NCBI GenBank assembly: GCA_900766865.1
Contig: CAAFXA010000397.1
Span: forward strand, 1 to 12,821
From: an uncultured Akkermansia sp.
GTDB lineage: Bacteria; Verrucomicrobiota; Verrucomicrobiia; Verrucomicrobiales; Akkermansiaceae
DNA: 12,821 nt
Direction: 5' to 3'
The notes beneath the pieces were generated by a model. The model was not told where the DNA came from. It saw only the letters and a list, made by a program, of their open reading frames with translations, and ran no database searches. Of the stretch, positions 1 through 6,535 are shown piece by piece. A program made the position numbers and the translations under genes. How positions within the stretch are numbered: the stretch's first letter is position 1; each line of letters begins with the position of its first letter.

Positions 1-15
1 ACGCTCTTCCGATCT
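1..15. other. Illumina adapter remnant at the contig end
   Basis: The bases ACGCTCTTCCGATCT are identical to the 3' end of the Illumina TruSeq read-1 adapter. Recognisable MutS coding sequence begins immediately after them: the codons from position 18 read L-F-x-x-L-R, as in other MutS proteins. The last adapter T joins the following AG to make an in-frame TAG at 15-17, an artificial stop. These bases are not genomic, and the true sequence left of position 16 is unknown. Confidence 0.93.
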
Positions 16-968
16 AGCTCTTCTGCGCCCTGCGAGATGAAGTCGGGAAATACATCGACCGCATCCAGATAAGCGCGGAAGCTCTGGCAGAGGTGGATGT
101 ACTGCTGAGCCTGGCAGAAACCGCCCGCCGCCACAACTACTGCCGCCCTGTGCTGGATGAAAGCCGCGTGCTGCATATCCGCAATGGTCGTCACCCTGTC
201 ATTGAACAAGTGCAGACCAATACCGCATTCGTCCCCAACGATGCAGAAATGGACGAGGAACACGACCGCGTACTCATCCTCACCGGCCCCAATATGGCAG
301 GTAAATCCACATACATTCGCCAGGTAGCCCTTATCACCCTCATGGCGCAGATGGGCTCTTATGTACCGGCGGAATCCGCACGAATCGGCCTTGTGGATCG
401 CATCTTCTGCCGCGTGGGTGCGAGCGATGACATCGCTCGCGGCCAATCCACTTTCATGGTGGAAATGAGCGAAACCGCCCTCATCCTCAACAACGCCACC
501 CAGCGCTCGCTGGTGATACTGGACGAAATTGGCCGAGGCACGGCCACCTTCGATGGCCTTTCCATTGCCTGGGCTGTAGCAGAGCACCTGCACGATTCCA
601 TTGGCTGCCGTACCATGTTTGCCACCCACTACCACGAAATGGTGGATTTGGAGCATACCCACGCCGGAGTCAGCAACCGCCATGTGGAAGTACGGGAATG
701 GAAAGACGAAATCGTCTTCCTGCGCAAGGTTCTCCCCGGCCCGGCCGACAAATCCTATGGTATTCAGGTAGCCAGACTGGCAGGGCTTCCGGCCCCTATC
801 ATTGACCGCGCCAAGCAGATTCTCACCCATCTGGAAATGAGTGCCGGCACCCGCGAACCCAAAACCACGCGCCGCCGTAAAGCCCGGGAACAGGGGCTAC
901 CCGCCGCAGAGCCCACAGCAGACATCACCCAGCTGGACATGTTCGACATGCTGGACGATGGCATTTAA
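16..968 (+). CDS. mutS: DNA mismatch repair ATPase MutS, C-terminal part (5' truncated by the contig end)
   Basis: MutS binds mismatches and small loops in DNA and uses ATP to recruit MutL for repair. Only about the last 316 codons are present, so the mismatch-reading N-terminal domains lie outside the window. Seen here: the end of the core domain ([13 protein letters not shown]), the strand with GRHPVIEQ, Walker [10 protein letters not shown] at 285-311, the signature region [10 protein letters not shown], Walker B with [15 protein letters not shown], and the ATPase His motif FATHYHEM. The dimerisation helices [13 protein letters not shown] follow. The tail is short and ends with QLDMF close to the C terminus, which matches the beta-clamp binding consensus QLxLF. 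The reading frame is open from position 18. The in-frame TAG at 15-17 comes from the adapter join, so the gene should not be called broken. The next gene starts 32 bases downstream on the same strand. Confidence 0.97.
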
Positions 969-1000
969 TTTTCTTTCAAAGAACAAGACACGCAACCAAC

Positions 1001-1414
1001 ATGAACGCACAATACACACTCAATTACCGAGTCATGTACTACGACACCGATGCCGGTGGTGTCGTACACAACCTCGCCTACCTGCGCTGGGTGGAGGAAG
1101 CCCGCACCAAAATGGCCATAGTTCTCGGTATGGACTACGGGGCCATGGCCAAAGAAGGCCGCCACCTCGTACTGGTGAGCCACGAAGTACACTACCACTC
1201 CCCTGCCTTCCTCGCAGATGAAGTACTGGTGAACACATGCCTGGAAAAAGTAGAAAAGTCTTCCATGTTTGTGCGCACGGAAATCCGCCGCGCAGAAAAC
1301 GACAAACTCTGCGTCAGCGTACTGCAACGCCTGGCCCTTGTGCAGATGCCCCAGGGTCGTCCCTGCCGCATGCCGGCCGAGTGGTTCGAGCTGGTTGCCC
1401 CTGCAGATGCATAA
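1001..1414 (+). CDS. ybgC: YbgC/FadM-family acyl-CoA thioesterase (hotdog fold)
   Basis: A 137-residue protein, the usual length for single-domain 4HBT-type thioesterases. These cytoplasmic enzymes hydrolyse acyl-CoA thioesters, and in many bacteria ybgC is linked to the Tol-Pal envelope system. The family signature is at residues 13-33: YYDTDAGGVVHNLAYLRW followed by an ExAR helix. Asp17 matches the catalytic Asp of E. coli YbgC (D18). The position of E. coli His25 is Asn24 here, and a His appears one residue earlier. A later strand (HEVHYHSPAFLADEVLV) and the segment KSSMFVRTEI fit the hotdog sheet. The start at 1001 gives the expected short N terminus before the first strand. No Shine-Dalgarno sequence is visible. 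It lies 32 bases after mutS and 35 before the thioredoxin-like gene. No tol genes are in view, so the physiological substrate is unknown. Confidence 0.87.
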   Translation: MNAQYTLNYRVMYYDTDAGGVVHNLAYLRWVEEARTKMAIVLGMDYGAMAKEGRHLVLVSHEVHYHSPAFLADEVLVNTCLEKVEKSSMFVRTEIRRAENDKLCVSVLQRLALVQMPQGRPCRMPAEWFELVAPADA

Positions 1415-1449
1415 ACCCACACTTCCACATCATCAAATTCCATCAAACA

Positions 1450-2139
1450 ATGAAACACGCAATCCTTACCATCTCCATTTTACTCGGTCTCTTCACCTGG
1501 GCTCTGCCCGTGGCAGAGGCTCAGAGCGACAATAAGCCCACCACCACCCGCAGCAGCAAGAAGAAAAAATCTTCTGCTAAGGAAAAGCGCGAGGCTGCCA
1601 AAGCCAAAAAAGCAGCAGCCAAAGCAGAAAAGGAAGCAGCCAAGGCCAAAAAGGCAGCATCCAGAAAAGCCGCAGCAGTCAAACGAGCCTTTGAAAGCGC
1701 CGAGCCCACATCAAAAGTTGGCCAGTTTCTGAAGACTCAGACCTATGCCACCGATGCACGCCCCAACCTGGAGGCCAAGTACTATGTGGTATATCGCTCC
1801 TCCTCTACCTGCGGTCATTGCCACAAGCTGTTGCCCCAGATTCTCGAAGCCCACGCCAAAATGCTTGCCAGCGGCAAGGTGGACCTCATTTTCGACAGCT
1901 ATGATGGCGACCTGTCCGCCACCACAGCCTACCTGGAGAAGAACGGAGCATCCTTCGCGGCAGTACACAATCCCGCCATGCAGAAGATGCCCGGTGCCAT
2001 ACACCAGTATCTCTGCCTGCCCCCGGGCATCTATATCGTGGACGCAGAGGGCAATCGCCTCGTCAACGGCCACGCTGCCGCAGTGCTGCCGGACTGGCAA
2101 AAACACACCCTCGACAAGGAAGAAGCCTCAGAAAACTAA
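1450..2139 (+). CDS. Exported thioredoxin-like protein with CGHC active site and Lys/Ala-rich tether
   Basis: A 229-residue protein predicted to act outside the cytoplasm. Residues 1-24 form a Sec signal peptide: a Lys-His N region, a hydrophobic core and a site near VAEA before Gln25. Residues 33-80 are an extreme Lys/Ala-rich stretch made of AAKAKKAA-type units, likely a charged helix or a cell-surface or nucleic-acid-binding tether. A thioredoxin-like domain follows, with strand KYYVVYRSSS, the redox pair C121-G-H-C124 at the start of a helix, and Pro191-Pro192 before a strand IYIVDAEGNRLVNG. That is the usual place of the cis-proline loop. CGHC is the active-site motif of protein disulfide isomerases and many exported oxidoreductases, so thiol-disulfide exchange on secreted proteins is a reasonable inference; partners are unknown. 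The reading frame extends upstream to 1237, but that part overlaps the thioesterase gene. Only the Met at 1450 gives a signal peptide. Confidence 0.82.
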   Translation: MKHAILTISILLGLFTWALPVAEAQSDNKPTTTRSSKKKKSSAKEKREAAKAKKAAAKAEKEAAKAKKAASRKAAAVKRAFESAEPTSKVGQFLKTQTYATDARPNLEAKYYVVYRSSSTCGHCHKLLPQILEAHAKMLASGKVDLIFDSYDGDLSATTAYLEKNGASFAAVHNPAMQKMPGAIHQYLCLPPGIYIVDAEGNRLVNGHAAAVLPDWQKHTLDKEEASEN

Positions 2140-2160
2140 TCCTTCCTCCGGGCTGATTTT

Positions 2161-2189
2161 AACCGCCACGAGCAACATTCGTGGCGGTT
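2161..2189. terminator. Intrinsic terminator between convergent genes
   Basis: A perfect 11-bp stem, AACCGCCACGA and TCGTGGCGGTT, closes a 7-base loop. TTTCATTTT follows on the + strand. On the - strand the stem is followed by AAAAT-complement T residues. It begins 21 bases after the thioredoxin-like gene and sits 37 bases beyond the end of the convergent Sel1-type gene, so it probably serves both. The T tracts are short or interrupted. Confidence 0.75.
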
Positions 2190-2225
2190 TCATTTTCAAG
2201 CAAGCCAGTTCAAGCGCGGGTGGAA

Positions 2226-4598
2226 CTATTCCCGCACAATTTCCCAGCCGCCAGCGGCAATATTGTGCGCACGCAGGTAATCCCGCTCAGTAACAGGCAT
2301 CCTCAAAGCCGTCACGCTACGCAAGCCGGCCTTTATGGCGAAATCAGCCAGGGCTCGGTCACACTCGCGACAAACCAAGTGAGCTCCCGGCAACTTGTCA
2401 GTCGGCAGTTGAGCCACATCCTGCCCCATCTGAGTATAAGCCAGTTTGTTATCTACAACCAGCGCCAAATCTGCGCTACCTTCCTTCAATGCAGACAACG
2501 CCTTTTTTGCAGCGGCGGAACGCTCGCTATGCCTGTCGCTCCGGTACTCATACTCCGCCTGCTGCCGCCAGAATTCCACATCCTCCGCCTTCAGCACAGC
2601 CGGCTGCACAGCCTCAGCCAAAGCCAGGGCGCGCAGACGCAGCTCCCGGTTCTCTTCTGCGGTAAGTGAGTCTTCTTTCAAAGCAAGCCCGAAATAAAGA
2701 AGCCGCAGGGGCGCAATTATCCCCAGCAACTCCGGGTGTGCTGCGGCATAGGCCTGCAACTCGTCATCCAACGGCAAACTGTATTTCTCGCCGCCGGACG
2801 AATGGCGCATGTGAATACGGGCATACAAACGGCTCACATCATCCTCCGCCCGCTCCCTCACACGATTCCAGGCATCATCACTCCGCTGGGACAATGCCCG
2901 GCGATAGCAATGTGTAGCGTTTAACGGATCTGGGTCCAGCCCATAAAGCCCCTCCCAGAAAACCGAGTACAAGAACCAGGAAGCCTCTGCCGAGCCCCGC
3001 TCACTGGCTTCCACCATCATATCCCAACTCTCCTGGGTAAAAGCACCGAGGAACTTCACCTGCCTCCAGGCCAGCAGATACAAGGCATGTTCATCTCTGG
3101 CATCGGCAAGCTTCTGCAACAACGCCAGCTGCTCTTCAGAAATCGAGTCTCCGCTCTTGCAGGCTCGCAGTAACTCCTCAACCATTGCCGCCCCCTGGGC
3201 AAACCCTTCCGCCACCTCTTTCGCATCCGGGTTTTCCGCCAGTGCAAGCTGCATCTTCTGCAGCCATTGCACGAATCGGAGTTTTCCCTCCTCCTCCTCA
3301 GTATCCGGCCTGTCCAGATATTCCAGCTCCTGCTCAGGGTCCGGCTTCTCCATACCATTCAGCAATATATCCCATACAGGCAGAATCATTTTAAAGGCCT
3401 CGCCCTCCGGCCCGGAAAATGCGGTCAGATAATCCGTAAGCCTCGCCTTGGAAACCAGGCGCGATAAATACCTGCAAACCTCGCGCTCCGCCGCATCCGG
3501 CAGTGTAAATGCCGGGCAGTATACCTGCGTTACAGCCAGTCGCTCGTGGGCGCCATTCAGATAATCTTTCTGCGGGTCGAACTTTGCAGCTTCCGCCAGG
3601 CGGTATAAGCGCGCGGCCTCCTCCGGTTCTTCTGTTGCACAGGTTTCTGCCGCCACCTGCAGACAAGCCGGGTGCCCCAGATTCGCACCTTCAATATAGG
3701 CCCAACGCCCTAATGCCTCGGCCACCAGGTTGAGCCCTTCCGGCAAACTGTGGTAAAGCCTTCCCAGGCGGTAAGCCGCCAGCCCCGCCTGCTCCTTATC
3801 GGACGCCTCAATTTGCCGCAGAGCTGCCACCTGCAGCGGCAGGGCGGCCGCCCCTTTTATGGCGGCGGCTCTGGCCAGACTCAGGCGAAGGTTATTGCGA
3901 AGAGATGGCGAGTCCCCCAGCAGAAACTCCCCGGCCACAGCCCCGCGCAGAGCATGCACCATGGATTTCTCCACATCCACCCCTATACCCATTTCTTCAT
4001 ACAGATAGGACATAGCCAAGGCTATCTGAGCATCCGGCGCGTTGGGCAAAGTCTGCAAACGCTCCGCAACGCCGCGATTCCATTCTGCCTTCTCGGCTTC
4101 ACTTTTCGCCGGTTTCTGCTCCTGAAACAGATTCCCGCCCAGCAACACCTGCACTACGCCCAGACCGCTCTCTGGCCCCAGCTCCAGCAATCCCGTCACA
4201 CACTCTTTCTCCAACCGCGCTTCCCAGGCTTTATCCCCTTCGCGTTTTGCCGCGGTCATCTCCAGAAAAAGACAACCCAACCACATCCCGGGAGACTTCG
4301 GCAGAATCCGGGCTCGTATAGCCGAGGCTTCCTCCCCCGACTTCCCGGCCAAAGCCAGAAAGTCCGGAAGCGAGCCGAACACCTCCAGACGGGCTTTCAG
4401 CGCACGGCTGCACTGCTTCGGGACAGGCATGCTCCGCAATAATTCCCGAGCCTGCTGCGTCGTGAGCTTCTCAACATCCTTCAGCACAGGTATCAGCTCA
4501 GCGGCGGTTTCAACCGTGGTAGGCCACTGCACATCGGCAGCCGGGGCATACATGGCTGCAGGCAGACACAAAAAAGGGGCAAGGTAGTACAGGTTCAT
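2226..4598 (-). CDS. Large exported Sel1/TPR-like repeat protein with a C-terminal CxxC alpha/beta tail
   Basis: I do not recognise a specific function. The start at 4598 gives 790 residues with an N-terminal hydrophobic segment (LYYLAPFLCLPAAMYAPAA) that looks like a signal peptide, although it lacks the usual positive charge. Most of the protein is Ala/Leu/Glu-rich helical sequence. The clearest Sel1-like units are around residues 188-222 (IALAMSYLYEEMGIGVDVEK), 270-305 (AAYRLGRLYHSL) and 530-569 (GSAEASWFLYSVFWEGLYG). An acidic linker is at 418-437. The last 80 or so residues change character to mixed strands and helices with C743-R-E-C746. Sel1 repeats usually scaffold protein-protein contacts at the envelope, and that is the safest guess. 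The open frame runs 13 codons further upstream, to 4637, but that Met overlaps the -35 box of the promoter. It follows the amidase gene on the same strand after a 140-base gap and has its own promoter. Confidence 0.72.
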   Translation of the reverse strand: MNLYYLAPFLCLPAAMYAPAADVQWPTTVETAAELIPVLKDVEKLTTQQARELLRSMPVPKQCSRALKARLEVFGSLPDFLALAGKSGEEASAIRARILPKSPGMWLGCLFLEMTAAKREGDKAWEARLEKECVTGLLELGPESGLGVVQVLLGGNLFQEQKPAKSEAEKAEWNRGVAERLQTLPNAPDAQIALAMSYLYEEMGIGVDVEKSMVHALRGAVAGEFLLGDSPSLRNNLRLSLARAAAIKGAAALPLQVAALRQIEASDKEQAGLAAYRLGRLYHSLPEGLNLVAEALGRWAYIEGANLGHPACLQVAAETCATEEPEEAARLYRLAEAAKFDPQKDYLNGAHERLAVTQVYCPAFTLPDAAEREVCRYLSRLVSKARLTDYLTAFSGPEGEAFKMILPVWDILLNGMEKPDPEQELEYLDRPDTEEEEGKLRFVQWLQKMQLALAENPDAKEVAEGFAQGAAMVEELLRACKSGDSISEEQLALLQKLADARDEHALYLLAWRQVKFLGAFTQESWDMMVEASERGSAEASWFLYSVFWEGLYGLDPDPLNATHCYRRALSQRSDDAWNRVRERAEDDVSRLYARIHMRHSSGGEKYSLPLDDELQAYAAAHPELLGIIAPLRLLYFGLALKEDSLTAEENRELRLRALALAEAVQPAVLKAEDVEFWRQQAEYEYRSDRHSERSAAAKKALSALKEGSADLALVVDNKLAYTQMGQDVAQLPTDKLPGAHLVCRECDRALADFAIKAGLRSVTALRMPVTERDYLRAHNIAAGGWEIVRE

Positions 4599-4609
4599 AA
4601 CTAACCCGA

Positions 4610-4637
4610 ATTCTACCACACCCCACACGATTGTCAA
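4610..4637 (-). promoter_or_regulatory. Sigma-70-type promoter of the Sel1-like gene, very close to the start codon
   Basis: On the - strand, TTGACA (4637-4632), a 16-base spacer and TAGAAT (4615-4610) form a near-consensus promoter. Only 11 bases (4609-4599) separate the -10 box from the ATG at 4598, so transcription should begin about 3 to 6 bases before the start codon. No Shine-Dalgarno sequence fits in that space. The promoter also argues against translation from the upstream in-frame ATG at 4637. Confidence 0.7.
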
Positions 4638-4738
4638 TAAGAAAACAGTTATTATTACAGCTGCGTATTCACAATTTTCACACAGTCGCTAAATGCTCAT
4701 AATTAAGCCGTTGCGAGCCATCAAAAAAAAACAATTCT

Positions 4739-5497
4739 TCACTTTTGTTTCTGCAACCATTCCACCACACCGACACCGATACTGCGGGCCAGCTTACGGG
4801 CATTGGCATCGTTGCGTATGTAGTCCACATGCGGGCGATGATTCACATACAGCGCCTCAAAAACAATGGCAGGAATACCAGCTTCGTCCAGCGCATTCAT
4901 CCACCCGGCAGATGGCTGAGAACCAATGTAGCGAGGCAGAACTTTAATACTCCGCATCTGTGTGGGGTGCTCCCTGCGCATCACATCACACATGGAAGCA
5001 GCCAATTCCTGGCCCAGCTTGCGGTTGCAGATAATGAGACCTGACGGAGCCTTGCTCACCCATTTGCTGCCCGTGCTGTTGAGGTGCAGAAAAACCATGC
5101 AGCGAGCCTTCAGATCGATGGCGCAATCTGCGCTTATCATACCACAGCCTATATGCTCCGGGTAATGAGTGGACGGATAGCGCTTTGCCCCTTTGTCCGG
5201 TTTGTTAAGCTGCACCACACCGGCAGCCTGGCAAGCAGCCTTCAAGTTTTTTTTAGTCGGCGCCACACTGCGATTGAGCACCACACAGGAATACCCTGCG
5301 GCCTCAATAGCCGCCTTCACCTCACCGGCATAGGTGCACCAGAGCTCATACTCTTTCAATGCACCATCCGGCGAAGCGGCCCCCCCGGCTGTTCTCTGGT
5401 GGCCGATATCGAGCACCACCGGCCCGGAATCTTCCGCAGGCGAAAAGCCACATGCGGCAAACAACAGGCATAACAAAAAGCAAAACAAATACCTCAT
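4739..5497 (-). CDS. N-acetylmuramoyl-L-alanine amidase (Amidase_3), lipoprotein
   Basis: A zinc enzyme that cuts the amide bond between N-acetylmuramic acid and the stem peptide of peptidoglycan. The protein has 252 residues. The N terminus is a lipoprotein signal, with hydrophobic residues 3-15 followed by the lipobox FAAC, making Cys16 the likely lipidated residue, so it should be membrane-anchored on the periplasmic side. The Amidase_3 zinc and catalytic residues are all present: His33 in DIGHQ, Glu49 in LKEYELW (16 residues before EAAGY, as in relatives), His138 in FLHLNS and Glu214 in PAIVFEALYVN. Extra Cys residues at 118, 125 and 133 might form a disulfide. The ATG overlaps the stop of the membrane-protein gene upstream (ATGA), so the two are probably translationally coupled. 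This suggests a joint role in the envelope, such as cell separation or wall turnover. No peptidoglycan-binding repeat domain is visible. Confidence 0.9.
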   Translation of the reverse strand: MRYLFCFLLCLLFAACGFSPAEDSGPVVLDIGHQRTAGGAASPDGALKEYELWCTYAGEVKAAIEAAGYSCVVLNRSVAPTKKNLKAACQAAGVVQLNKPDKGAKRYPSTHYPEHIGCGMISADCAIDLKARCMVFLHLNSTGSKWVSKAPSGLIICNRKLGQELAASMCDVMRREHPTQMRSIKVLPRYIGSQPSAGWMNALDEAGIPAIVFEALYVNHRPHVDYIRNDANARKLARSIGVGVVEWLQKQK

Positions 5498-6426
5498 GGC
5501 AACAGAGAAAGATAAATGAGAGCCGGGGCATCGGAAGGTTCTGTTCCTTTGGGCACAGGCAACAATACATACTCCCCGTAATCCAGATACAGCACCGCAG
5601 CATCCTCGCAGCGGGAGAAACTCATGCGCTTAATGCGCGGGCGACGAGCCTGCGGATTCTCCATATAATAATTCAGCAGCGTCCGCACACGCTTACGATC
5701 CGGCTCGTTCAGAATGGGACAAATGTACAAGTCTATCTCGCCGCTGATATCGAAATGCGGTTTGAGCGTGAAACGGCGTGTCTTGCGGATGTGGCTGAGC
5801 GCAAAAGATGTCGCGCCAGTCTGGCAAGATACGCGGAAATCGCCATCCGGCAGGCGGAAATTGTGCAGATACGGCGCAGCGGCGGGCAAGCGCTCCGCCA
5901 CGCCCTCAGCCGGAGCCCCCGGGCTATCCCAGGCTGCCCGGGCAAACACATAATCGCCATGGCAGCCCTGACAACTCACACTCAGTGTGCTCTTGCCAGC
6001 CTCCCGATAGTCATACCACCAGCATAATGGTACGCAGATTGCAAGCGTCAGCAGCAACAGCCAGACATCCCACCAGCGGCGCACACACCCATGCACCGGC
6101 CGGGGGTAAACAAGCGGCAGCTCCATCTGCACGCCATCCCCATCTGCCGCTGCGGCTTCCAGCTTTTTCCTACGCCGTTCCATCCAATAACGCCATCCCC
6201 ACCAGAGAAATACCACCAAAGCGGCAACCAGAACCGAAGCCCCACCTATACATGCCACCCAGCTGAGGGGGATATGTACAGGCACATAACCATAGAAATC
6301 CCCCTCCCACAATTTTGCATAGGCCGCCAGATAACCAAGCGTCAGAAACACGAGCCACAGCATCACCAGCCTTCGCAGGATGATGAGTCCGGGATGCCTC
6401 AGAAAAGTGGTCAAGCGCTCCTTCAT
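5494..6426 (-). CDS. Membrane protein of unknown function with three helices and a periplasmic CXXCH motif
   Basis: I do not recognise this 310-residue protein. Hydrophobic segments lie at about residues 18-37, 55-77 and 120-138. The Arg/Lys-rich loop at 78-118 (WMERRRKKLE) should be cytoplasmic, which places residues 140-310 in the periplasm. That domain starts with C152-Q-G-C155-H156, the pattern used to attach heme c, only 12 or so residues after the third helix. The rest looks like beta-rich sequence (RVSCQTGATSFALSH, EIDLYICPI, AVLYLDYGEYVLLPV) with further Cys at 190s-270s that could form disulfides. A single CXXCH may be chance or a metal site, and no typical cytochrome fold is evident. 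It is the first gene of a two-gene unit: its TGA overlaps the amidase ATG. Its promoter is close to consensus, with the -10 box only 8 bases before the start codon. The start at 6426 is supported by that promoter and the KERL N terminus. Confidence 0.75.
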   Translation of the reverse strand: MKERLTTFLRHPGLIILRRLVMLWLVFLTLGYLAAYAKLWEGDFYGYVPVHIPLSWVACIGGASVLVAALVVFLWWGWRYWMERRRKKLEAAAADGDGVQMELPLVYPRPVHGCVRRWWDVWLLLLTLAICVPLCWWYDYREAGKSTLSVSCQGCHGDYVFARAAWDSPGAPAEGVAERLPAAAPYLHNFRLPDGDFRVSCQTGATSFALSHIRKTRRFTLKPHFDISGEIDLYICPILNEPDRKRVRTLLNYYMENPQARRPRIKRMSFSRCEDAAVLYLDYGEYVLLPVPKGTEPSDAPALIYLSLLP

Positions 6427-6434
6427 TACCCTCT

Positions 6435-6464
6435 ATTATAGAAGCAACGACCGCCCTCTGTCAA
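6435..6464 (-). promoter_or_regulatory. Consensus sigma-70-type promoter for the membrane-protein/amidase unit; predicts a leaderless mRNA
   Basis: On the - strand, TTGACA (6464-6459), an 18-base spacer and TATAAT (6440-6435) match both consensus hexamers exactly. The start codon ATG begins only 8 bases after the -10 box, with AGAGGGTA between them. Transcription normally begins 6 to 8 bases after the -10 box, so the mRNA would start 0 to 2 bases before, or at, the A of the ATG. The AGAGGG run resembles a Shine-Dalgarno sequence but would not be transcribed in full. Confidence 0.8.
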
Positions 6465-6483
6465 TGGAAAAAACAGATTCTGC

Positions 6484-6509
6484 AAAAAAAGCGCCCCTTC
6501 AGTCAGCGC
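6484..6509 (-). terminator. Probable intrinsic terminator after the secA-argA unit
   Basis: On the - strand GCGCT (6509-6505) can pair with GGCGC (6495-6491) across a 9-base loop, and is followed by seven T residues (6490-6484). The stem is short, but it begins 27 bases after the argA-like stop and ends 20 bases before the next promoter, which is where a terminator is expected. Confidence 0.5.
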
Positions 6510-6535
6510 AAAACTATGCCCAATGCTGGCGGGGC

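Noticed and set aside
965..1420. A - strand frame of 151 codons opposite the thioesterase gene
   Set aside because: The + strand carries the complete YbgC signature, and the antisense translation shows no family features.
1237..1449. Upstream extension of the thioredoxin-like reading frame
   Set aside because: It lies inside the thioesterase gene in another frame and would bury the signal peptide. The Met at 1450 starts a good Sec signal.
4599..4637. Upstream ATG at 4637 as the start of the Sel1-like protein
   Set aside because: That ATG overlaps the -35 hexamer of a near-consensus promoter, so it would not be on the main transcript. The Met at 4598 places the hydrophobic signal at the N terminus.
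4720..4738. Run of nine T residues (- strand) after the amidase as a terminator
   Set aside because: Only a weak A/T-rich stem could form before it, so I cannot support an intrinsic terminator, although partial termination is possible.
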